This document shows, one piece after another, positions 37,201 through 46,300 of a DNA stretch of 64,000 nucleotides. Made by a program: the position numbers and the translations under genes. The stretch comes from Sarcocystis neurona (lineage: Eukaryota; Apicomplexa; Conoidasida; Eucoccidiorida; Sarcocystidae), in the NCBI GenBank assembly GCA_000727475.1, contig KL647289.1, forward strand, positions 1,738,036 to 1,802,035, given 5' to 3'. The notes under the pieces are model-generated. The model was not told where the DNA came from and searched no databases. It saw nothing but the letters and a program-made list of their open reading frames with translations. The number at the start of each line of letters is the position of its first letter. Position 1 is the stretch's first letter.

Positions 37201-37751
37201 GTGTTACTACTACTACTACTACTAGTACCACTACGGCTACTACGTCTACAGGTTATCCCTTCGGGTACTACTACTACTCCTCGTGCTGCTACCGCTACAG
37301 GTTACTCCTTCAGGTACGTGATATATCGGAAAGATTGTTCACAAAAACGTGTTGTATTTTCTTCTGCTGTTGTGATGGGTAGGGTATGAGTGTCTCAAGG
37401 GACAGTTACACAGAGAAGAAGCAGGAAGGCGGACAAGCCGTGAGAAGTGCGCCCAGTGTGAGAAACTTAAGATCATCAAAGCGGTCGAGCCAGTGTACTT
37501 CTGCACCGGTCCGGTCCTCATCACCAGCAGCACCTGCAACAGCTACGGCACCAGCGCGGGAAGGAACGGCCAAAAAGGGGGCTGAGTCCTCAAAGTTTTG
37601 CTGGCGAGACTTCTCTGTCTATACATCCTGCAATCCGTTGGCGGCCAAGCCCCCAAAGTCGAAACAAAGATCTGTTTCTTGCACAAGCTCTCTCGTCGTA
37701 GCGGCAAACCAACGCGATACTCTCTTAGAGGCAGCAGAGGACGGTGGATGA
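31208..37751 (+). CDS. CFAP97/Hemingway-domain ciliary protein, four-exon model
   Basis: Exons 31208-31624, 35272-35621, 36666-36831 and 37383-37751 (433 codons). Exon 1 ends at a GTGAGT donor in phase 0 and exon 2 starts after TTGCCCTACAG in phase 0. The join makes RKSELLRIYEQNL run into MLLQRLEVAKP, which is the signature of the CFAP97 (KIAA1430/Hemingway) domain: SLN-x-RK-x-ELLRI-x-E-N followed by L-x-RL-x-x-KP. The domain spans about residues 52-174. Exon 2 then becomes Gln-rich. Exon 3 is Ala/Glu-rich and joins in phase 2 (weak GTAAAG donor). Exon 4 joins in phase 0 and ends in TGA. CFAP97 proteins are associated with motile cilia, and in coccidia only microgametes are flagellated, so male-gamete expression is inferred. 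An in-frame TAA at 31196 limits the 5' end, and the true start could be 31208, 31226 or 31283. Exons 1-2 are firm, 3-4 are tentative. Confidence 0.72.
31625..35271 (+). other. Intron 1 of the CFAP97-like gene (3.65 kb)
   Basis: GTGAGT donor at 31625 and CAG acceptor at 35269-35271. It contains a GTGTGTACGTAT-rich tract (32160-32440) and several noisy frames: 32567-32800 minus, 33710-33955 plus and 34325-34500 minus. These could be nested exons, but nothing is recognisable. Confidence 0.6.
32160..32440 (+). repeat. Degenerate GTGTGTACGTAT simple-sequence tract
   Basis: Alternating GTGTGTACGTATGGAT and GTACGTATACGTGTGTACG units, purine/pyrimidine alternating throughout, with no fixed period. 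Confidence 0.7.
37195..37320 (+). repeat. (TAC)n microsatellite with duplicated 3' part
   Basis: Two TAC runs are each flanked by CTACAGGTTA/TCCTTC-type segments (37246 and 37295), so the block is a diverged tandem pair. It lies in intron 3 of the CFAP97-like model. CTACAG|GTTA could act as alternative acceptors. Confidence 0.6.
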
Positions 37752-39070
37752 AGGTTTTTTATTCATTTGTTAGTTGTAAACCTGACCATCAGTAGCAGAG
37801 TATTTCCCGTCTGTACTTACATGTTGACCCGTCAGTGTGAAGCCACCACACGCGAAGGCATCCGTTAAATCCTGGCGTTGTGGCAGCCTGACGGACTGTC
37901 GGCTATGGAACCTGTTGATTAAACATTGTGTTCTGGAGGTTGGGCACCGCAGCACTTCTCTCTGTTCGTCTCCCTCCTGCGTAGTGCGGTCGAGCAGAGG
38001 AGTAGCAGTGTGAAATCAGATCGCTCCTCTGTGATTAGCGGTATAAGCTAGATTCGGAGAGGGCGTCCGAAAATGCCATCCGCTTCTTTCGTCTCGTGCA
38101 CCTGTCTTGCTAGGGGAGAACATTCTATGACAGTAGGGTGTTTTCCGCAGAGAACCTGCCGACAAAGAGCGAGACTTACGTATTGCGAGCAATCACGCTG
38201 CACATTGACGTAGAGACTTTAGTGAGCATACTACTAGTAAATAAGGGGGTATTGACGACAAAACCTTCCCCATTGAATTCAGGATTTAGAGATTGGACGG
38301 TCCGAATTTGTAGCATCTTAATCAAGCGTAGAAACACGCTTGTGTAGCTGCGTGTATGTCCTGGCGGTGATGAGAGAATCGGTACGTATTCATTTATACC
38401 TTATATATATATATATAAACATATCTTCATTCATGTTCTCATGACTTATGACAATAAGGGTTGGCCTCGCCCCACGAAATGCTGTGGCGTGCCGGGGTCT
38501 ATATTTATTTTTTCTGCAATAGTCCGCCGTAGCCGAACACTGGTAATGTGAAGTTCTTGCAGGTACGAGGAAAGGCTGTGCGGCTACACGATATTATTCC
38601 TCCAATGCTGCACGTGAGTAGTCAGCTGTTTCACAGCTGAATACTCATTCGCGCACCGGCTAATGGAATTATCAGAGGCATGCACGAGTACACACACCTT
38701 CCTTTGAACGGAGCATACCTGTCGAACCACAAAGGAAGGATGGTGACCCTACAGCTAGACCCTCTACGCTGCTGACAAAGGAACACAGGATGTTATCTTT
38801 AAACGTTAGAATCCTTTGAGCTGACGGAACAGTTTTGTTTTGAAACCTCCTGACGAGATAAAAGAAAAGTCTCACTTAAAGGAAGGGGATACTGTGTCTG
38901 GAGTGGACGCTGTAGAGACGTGACCTTGGTGCCGCGTACAACGTCGGCACCCGATTCAGCAATAACCTGTATCCCTCCTCTCTCTGTCATGACTTACATG
39001 GCACTCAGACGGTCAGTGCTTGTAGGCAAGCTAAACATCCGCCCGCCGCCGCAGGCTCCTCCACCAAAGG
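37752..39070. other. No confident gene
   Basis: A minus segment 38879-38960 (VIAESGADVVRG...) is bordered by an acceptor-like GGGATACAG and a donor-like GTGAGA. The antisense strand is also open (38920-39110). Both are unrecognised, so no call is made. A (TA)n tract is at 38402-38420. Confidence 0.35.
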
Positions 39071-39071
39071 A

Positions 39072-39210
39072 CACAGACGACTACGTAACCCTGCATAGAA
39101 GTAAGTGTTGTCACTGCCAAAATAAGTGCCAATTACTGCCACAGACGACTACGTAATCCTGCATAGAAGTAAGTGTTGTCACTGCCAAAATAAGTGCCAA
39201 TTACTGCCAC
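39072..39210 (+). repeat. Tandem duplication, 68-bp unit, almost identical copies
   Basis: ACAGACGACTACGTAAyCCT starts at 39073 and again at 39141. The two 68-bp copies differ at only one visible base. Each copy contains AGAAGTAAGTG, a consensus-like splice donor. Confidence 0.9.
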
Positions 39211-39714
39211 TGAGTGCTGCTTACCTACCGGCGACCGACTAGACACGCCATTTCTGCACGTCGACAGAAACGGGCGCAGCTCCAGTTGTCGACACAAACA
39301 CAGGTAGATATACTTTTTGAGTGTACAGACATAGTTTTACACGTACGTAATTGCCTATATAGTCGTGCAAGTTGTTACGAGTATATAATGTCCACGTACA
39401 CATACACTGTATCAACATGCATAGGTACGTGTACTAATATTTCTGCGCGTTCGCCAAGAGAGAAAACCCTGCGTAGTTGTTACAGCTTGGGCCCCCGCTA
39501 TCACCGCGCTTAGAACCTTCAAAGTCTCGCTCGCCGAACCTTTTTGCTCTGTCACGAAGCACGCTGCTGTCTTGTGTTCCGTCGTAAAAGAACCACACGT
39601 GGTTAAGCCTTCTCGTCTTGAAACACCGCTCCATGTATTTCTGTTTTGTTTCACAAAAGGACCGCCGGAAGACTACTTCTGCTGTCGCAGGGGCTACAAG
39701 GCTGCTCCGCCTTG

Positions 39715-39865
39715 CTTGCCTCTGCCTTTACCCGGCACCTGTTTCTCCACCGCTGCTTGTGTACAGCTAAGGTTAGAAAAATTCGCGTGGTTGCCAGTGT
39801 CTTTACCCTGCAGCTGCTTCTCTAACGCTGCTTGTCCACAGTTAACAATAGAATCGCCTCCTGTG
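39715..39865 (+). repeat. Tandem duplication, 75-bp unit, carrying acceptor-like sequence
   Basis: CTTTACCC at 39726 and 39801 anchors two copies with a 75-bp offset. Each ends in CGCTGCTTGT(G/C)(T/C)ACAG, a good polypyrimidine-plus-CAG acceptor. The 25-codon unit keeps the plus frame 39572-39892 open, giving a repeated Cys-rich peptide. Confidence 0.7.
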
Positions 39866-40195
39866 AGATCCTGGCCATATCCCTACCGGTAACTTCGCAC
39901 CAACGTTACGGGAACCTGCACGATGTAGTACGGGCGCACTTGCAGCTGAGCTTGTTGGTACCGCTGGTTGGTGTGTCCCGTTGCCGGTTCTGCTCTTCGC
40001 GGTGCTCGTGAGGATACACCAGGTTTTTTGGTAATTTTGCTAAGCGCTCAAAGTATCAGAGGGTTTTAGTGACCACTCGTCCGAAATTAGTTGAGCCCGC
40101 TCCTGTGGCTGCTGCTGGGGTTGTAAGTGCTGCTGGTGCAGTTGCCGCTACGCGACTGTCGTTGCGACCCACCTACTTGGCTTCTGGTTCTGCAT

Positions 40196-40346
40196 CTGCA
40201 CCCTGTATATAAAACAGTGGAACATTCTCGGATACTTCGCTTCAAAAGTCAGAGTCAGGTGCAGATGTAGAATCTGCATTCCGTATTGAAAGCAGTGGAA
40301 TATTCACGTACACTTCGCTTCAAAAACATAAGTCAGGTGCGTACGT
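40196..40346 (+). repeat. Tandem duplication, 78-bp unit
   Basis: CAGTGGAAyATTC at 40215 and 40293, each followed by ACTTCGCTTCAAAA and GTCAGGTGC. Two copies with about ten differences. Confidence 0.75.
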
Positions 40347-42560
40347 GTCTACCTGTGTGCATAGTGATTGCTGCAGCAGCAGCTTCAGCAGACGAAATAC
40401 TTCTGCCGTTGGTTCCGTTTCATTTGTATGTGGAGCGCACCGCAGATGTACGGGGTGCTTCAAATAAGAAAAGGGGGAAGGGACGCGTAATCTGTAGTAG
40501 AAAAAATGTGAAAGCGGGATGGGGAAACCTCTCGTTCTTCACGCTTTTTATCGGAAACAGGGTGCGAGACGAAATCTCGGCATTTAGAAGAGATTATTAC
40601 GAAGAGTGTTATGTTTCATGTTATGAGGCAGTGTCGTTCTCAAACAACGGCGACGCCCATGCCCTCACAAGCACGAATCATGCACTTTACAGGGAAGACG
40701 CACACGCGGCAGGCAACTGCAGGAACATCCCCTGCGACTCGATCACATGCACTGGTTTCCCTCTTTGTATACACCTACACAGGCATTCCCACATAGTAAA
40801 TGCAAACACACACGTCGGCATTTACATCGGAGACGAGTATACGCGAACACGTTCAATTACACGTACATCACATACACGTATGGGAACATGTATATTTGTA
40901 TGTATACGGGGACGTGCAGTTACCTGTGGACAGCCACCTGAACACAAGGACGTGGTCCGCTCACGGGAAGGCCCTGCGACTTCACCGTTTAGGCGCGTAC
41001 ACATTACTGCATATATATTTATATATATGCAAGTGTAACACTTCTTTATATATCCAGATGGAGAGAAGAGAGTACGTTCGTGAATGTAGTCCTCCGGATG
41101 CAAGCAAAGAGTGTACATCTGCTGAGCTATGCATAGTCAACAGGTACAAATATAAACGAATGGCTGCGTGCACATACTGAATGTACTTTTATATACGAGT
41201 ATGTCTGAAGACTTGTGTTTATGAGAACATCTGTGATTTACACGCCGAGCGAAGAAACAGTCGCTGCGCCTTGGTCGCATGAGTGCAGGAGAAAAGTCGT
41301 AGGACATATACCTTCCACCACTTGCGTGTATAGATACGTATGTGGTCCTGCCTGTTTACGCATACGTATATACACAGATACCATTTGGTGTAAGAATGTG
41401 AACTTACGGTAATGTATTGACCTAAATACAAGATATCCCTCAGCCCTACGCCAGAAATCACGCGAAACTCATCCGCGCGTTGTGCGTGTGCATGCGTTTC
41501 CGTATACACGTACATATAAACCGTACAGGGTCCATAATACACACACATATCTGCACAACTGTTATACAGATGACTGCGTGTACACACTGTAAAAGTACCC
41601 TTGCACTGGCATATATGGGTGTGTGTGTGTGTGTGGAGGTACATAGACTATACACATTTGCGCACACACACCTATCATATCCCTCGACGTTACACGTATG
41701 TGTGTGTAAAGGTATAGACATACGTGTGCACATACATCTATCATATCCGTCGACGCTAGATGTATATTGAGCGCACACCTCTGCGCACGTACACCTATCA
41801 TATCCCATTCTATATGTATGTTATCACAGATACTGCAGACATGTATGCGCACGTGCGTGCCTGCGTACATCTAGATATGTGCACCCTTGGAAAAAATGCT
41901 CACCAAAGGAATCAGTCGCCATAAGCGTGCAGCCATGGCAGCAACCTCCAGCATACGGTCCCTTCGATGCTGTTTGTTTATCGGCTGTTCGTCGTCGGTT
42001 TCGATATTCCAAAAGAGCCCCTTTTCTGTACTACGTCATCCATTTTATTACAAATGCACATGTCTATACTCTATAGCAGTGCTACAGATATACACGCCTA
42101 TACACAGCGGTACTGCCATAGTTGGACGCAACACTCCATAGCGCACTGCCGCGCATTTTCATCTTTGGCATACCGACTAAGTACATGTACACACAAGTCG
42201 CACAGGCAATTTCATGTGTGTTTTTTATATGTAGATGTGCGTAAACACGTGTGCTGTCGGAATCAGTAGCATGCGTTCCTCGCTTGAAGCAGCCGCTGTG
42301 ACTGGAGCACCAGCAGCTCCGTTAACTCGAGTGCAGCAATCAGTAGACCGCGCCGGCTGAGGACACGCAAGCGTGTGCCTACGAATCAGCGGGCAACATC
42401 GTCGCTGCTGCTCCTGTTTCTGCTCTTCCTGCTGCACGGATATGTACAAGCGGTAGAATACTATTTGTATGTATGTGTAGGCAGGGGCACTCCGATCCAC
42501 GTCTGCCTTGGCATGCAAGAGTTCTGTTCTTGTGAGAGTTAAATACTGTAGCGTGCAAGC
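40347..42560. other. Microsatellite-rich, no supported gene
   Basis: A plus frame covering 40286-41038 stays open for 250 codons but begins on TTG and has no domain or internal start early on. It might contain an exon. The rest is ACGTAT/ACACAC-rich. A 56-66-bp imperfect repeat lies at 41630-41810. Confidence 0.45.
41640..41810 (+). repeat. Imperfect tandem repeat, 56-66-bp unit, three copies
   Basis: The anchor yCTATCATATCC occurs at about 41671, 41737 and 41793, followed by CGACGyTA in the first two copies. Confidence 0.65.
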
Positions 42561-42712
42561 CCTCTACGCACAAGTGGGGCTCCTGCTCAGGGCTGCTGCC
42601 CATGTGGCGTGCGCACACTGCGTTACCCTTCTACATTTGAACTTGCTTCTGCTACAGCCACATTTCCGGTGTTCCCGCTTCTTCGGCTGCTGCTGCTGCT
42701 GCTCCGGTGCTG

Positions 42713-43177
42713 CTAACGCTGTGGGCAGCGCTTCTGTTGCCGTTCGTGTGCGGCTGGGAATGCCATTGCTGGTGCTTCTGCTGCCGCTGCCGCTGCTCCT
42801 GCTCGTGGTGCTGCTCCTTTTCCTGCTGTGTGTTGCTTCTGACAGTTTCTCTTTCGCGCACAGGACGTGCAACGACCCTCCCCCCTTTCGCGTCGGCTCA
42901 CGATTGTGCCAGAAGCCAGCCACACAGCAACAAGAGTACAGCAGCACAAGCAGATGATGTTTACAGCAGCAGGGAAGTCCCACCACCTGCAGCCAGAGAG
43001 ACGCGCTCTCGGTACGCACATAGTCCACAGGACGGAGGAGAGAGCGGGCCGCCACTGCTGAGAACTTGGCGGGCTGTACCCGTGCTGCGGCTCCTGCAGT
43101 TGCCTGCTACCCACGTCGTCTGCTTCTGCGGCTCCTACCGCTGCAGAGAGTACTGTGTACCTGCTTTTCTCTCCCAT
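42713..43177 (-). CDS. Hypothetical protein, 154 aa, possible single-pass membrane protein
   Basis: An ATG frame lies on the minus strand, 216 bp beyond the PAQR stop and in the CAG orientation. It has a hydrophobic Cys-rich segment (ICLCCCTLVAVWLASGTIV) about midway, then Arg/Lys, then Ala/Gln-rich sequence. A second minus frame (42564-43055) overlaps it and is equally open, and part of this region may simply be the 3' flank of the PAQR gene. No domain. Confidence 0.25.
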   Translation of the reverse strand: MGEKSRYTVLSAAVGAAEADDVGSRQLQEPQHGYSPPSSQQWRPALSSVLWTMCVPRARLSGCRWWDFPAAVNIICLCCCTLVAVWLASGTIVSRRERGEGRCTSCARKRNCQKQHTAGKGAAPRAGAAAAAAEAPAMAFPAAHERQQKRCPQR

Positions 43178-43204
43178 CTGCTTCGCGTTCCACTGCCTTT
43201 GTGG

Positions 43205-43392
43205 GCCCCTACTGCTACGCGCCAGTCCCGCTGCAACAACCGCTGCTGCAGGGCCGCCTCCCCCGGCGTTTTCCTTCTGCGCCTCGAGACGTCTGCGTCT
43301 TCTTCAGCCGTCCTCCCTTCTTGACGCTTTCGCTCCACTTGTTGATTTCTGGCCTCTTCTTTCGCCCCTTCCCGTTATCTTTCTCTTTCTGT
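43205..43392 (-). other. GA-rich 3' flank of the PAQR gene
   Basis: Strong purine bias on the minus strand directly after the PAQR stop codon, comparable to the flank after the KH gene. Probably 3' untranslated region. Confidence 0.4.
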
Positions 43393-46300
43393 TCACGCCT
43401 TCCCGCCCACCCCTGGTGACTCCCCACTTATGGGGTGACCAGCAACTTCTTCCTTCGCAGCAGCCGGCACGGGCAATGTCCACTCCGCGCGCCGTATGAC
43501 TACGTAGTCCAGCCACACAGTCACGAGAAAGCTAAGCAGGCAGAAGCTGTGGAATACCTCATGAAACCCGTACACCGCAGGGAACGGGTCTGGCCATTTA
43601 AAACCATAAACAAGAGCGCCCAGAACGTATAGAGTAGAAAGCGTGAAGACTGCAAGCAGCTCCGTGTGCGTCAGGACTCGGTAGTACTCGCTTAGGAAAA
43701 GCGCATGCAGTAAGCCGACAATTATATACGTGTACGCACGACGCTTGCGTGCTGCAGAGGACAGGTCCCCGAAGATAATGGAAACAAATCCTGCACACAA
43801 CAAGAGCACCAAGAGAGAGGGGCAGAACGAATAAGCTAAGCCGCAGGACGCCAAGGGTCGCAGCAGTGACAGAACTTTAGCAGCTGACACGAGAGATAGA
43901 GAGACGCACAGCAGAGCCGGCTGACACACGGGTGCGGGAAGATCAGAAAGAGAACACTTGGAGCAGCAGCGCAGAAAGACAGGGCAGACGCAGGGCGAAC
44001 AGAAACAGCAGCAGCAGAGACGGCGAAGACGACCGAGTCGGAGAAGACCAGCAGCACTGCGCAGAGACACAACAGCAACAGGGGCGGCGCAGGTGACGCA
44101 GCAGCAGGGCCAAAAACCGAACATCCGCAACCGCGTCATGAGAGGGCAGCAGGAGAGCCGGAGTGACCACAGCAGCACCGGCAGAAAGACGCACTGCAAT
44201 TCCAGCGGAGAGGCAGGCGTGACAGCGGCAGCGGCAGCGGAACCGAAGGCCAGCGGCAGCGGCAGTGGGGCCGCCGCAACGGCAGCTGCAGAAGCCAAGT
44301 TGCAGACAAAGCAATGGCAGGCAGCACCCCACACAGGAGGACAGATAACAGCAGCGGCACGACGCAGCAACACCTGTGAGAAATATCTCCATACAGACTG
44401 AAAGTCGCTCTAGATATCTAAGATACGTACACAAATATATTGATACATCGATATACACAAATGAATATACTCACTAAATGCAGGGAAGTAGGCCACGGGC
44501 ACACGTGTATGTACTGAGGAAAGCCACCATCGACACGCAGCTGCTCAAGCACAAGTCTCGCACAGACAGCACGCTTCTCTCCTGGCCCGCCCTTCATGTG
44601 GACACCCGCAATCGACAGGCGAGTCTCCTGCGGTCGCAGCTGGCGATTCGTCGGCAGTGCCGTACCTATAATTACGTACTTTGTACACACGGGCCGGCCC
44701 ACGTCCAGTACTACGTACGTACTATGGGCGGATATACACATGCATGCGAGACGTGCACCTGTCTTCTACACGGGAACACTTCGAGCGACAGCAGCAGCGG
44801 CGGCAGACGGACGTGTGTGTCAAGAGATGATATGCATCTCTTACTGCATGCACGGCTGCGGACTTGCCTGCGGACATCAAGAACATCGGAACAGGCGAGA
44901 CAGGAGATAATAATACTTGTGGGGCCACCCATTACATGTGTGCGTCCCTGTCAATCAACACAAACCTGTTCACAATCATATGTCTCTACATACGTACACA
45001 CACGCATATATATACACACGCACATAGCTGCGTCTATGGCGACTCTGGCGCAGATATACACACATGCAGTTCGCAGTGAAAAATGTGTAGACACTCGCAA
45101 GTGCAACTATGTACACATATATTTCACTCCACATATACAAGTACAGATACTCTGGTGCAGATCCACATACATACGATTTACAGCCAAGCCTCCCCTGTAG
45201 CCGTGCAGAAGTACACGTGTACCGATCGGTTCACGGGGATACTACGCAGCAAGACGTATATGTCCGTGCGAGTGCCCATAAAACTCACAGAATATTTCCA
45301 CGTGGAAATGCAGCCGAACACCATCGGCGAACACCCGCACATCGGTGATGAATCTATGTATATGGCAAAATACATATGTATGTACGTGTGCACAGGTATA
45401 GAGACGTGGTTGTACACGTCGGTAAATCCACATATATGCTAAAATATATAAAATGTACGTAGGTAGATGTATGGAGAAAGGTAGTTGTACACGTCAGTGA
45501 TAAATCTACGTATGTACAAATATATATATATATATGTACGTACGTAGACGTGTAGAGAGAGTTGGTTGTATACGTCGGTGATGAATCTATGTACATATAA
45601 ATATATATATATATATGTATACGTATGTAGAGGTATAGACAGAGGTGGTTGTATACCTCGGTGATGAAACTATGTACACACAAAACTATACATATATATA
45701 TGTATGTACGTATGTACAGGTATAGAGAGAGGTGTATACCTCGGTGATGAAACTATGCACACACAACACTATACATATATATATGTACGTACGTAGAGGT
45801 ATAGAGAGAGGTGGTTGTATACGTCGGTGATGAATCTATATATATAATGTACGTATGTACAGGTGTAAAGACGTGGTATAATATCGCCGTGAGAATCTGC
45901 GTCTCCATAGAGTCGCACCTGCGCAGACGCAGGGCGACATGCGTATACGCGCGTGAAAGCGACGCCTTCACGTAGAGCCACACACAGCCGCCGCAGTCTC
46001 CATGCGCAAGGACACGAACACACACGCACACTTGCTTTCCTTCTCCCACATATACGTACATCCGGATATATCTACCCTTCCCGTCTCTCTTCCGTTCTGT
46101 CTCTCCTTTTACGTATAGATATACGTGGGCATGCAGGCAGGATCGGAGACACCGAAAAATCGCGGGCCGTCATCACAGGTCGCGAGGCACACGCGTGGAC
46201 ACCCCACCTACGTGTTGACATACACAAACACACACGTAAAACGGGAAAACTGCGACCTCCACAGACACGCGCGAGTTCACCAGGAAATAAGGAGAACTGC

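Noticed and set aside
40286..41038. 250-codon plus ORF outside CAG repeats
   Set aside because: It is long but starts on TTG, crosses a tandem duplication and ends in ACGTATA repeats. Kept only as a possible exon host.
43791..44373. N-terminal extension of the PAQR last exon (Cys/Leu-rich)
   Set aside because: The splice acceptor at 43791 joins helix 4 perfectly in phase to exon 2. The extension has no family similarity and reads like intron sequence.
44478..44640. Minus segment with a GTGAGT donor (ETRLSIAGVHMKGG...) as an extra PAQR exon
   Set aside because: It can be phase-joined from a weak acceptor, but it would insert a hydrophilic loop into helix 4, whereas direct joining restores the helix.
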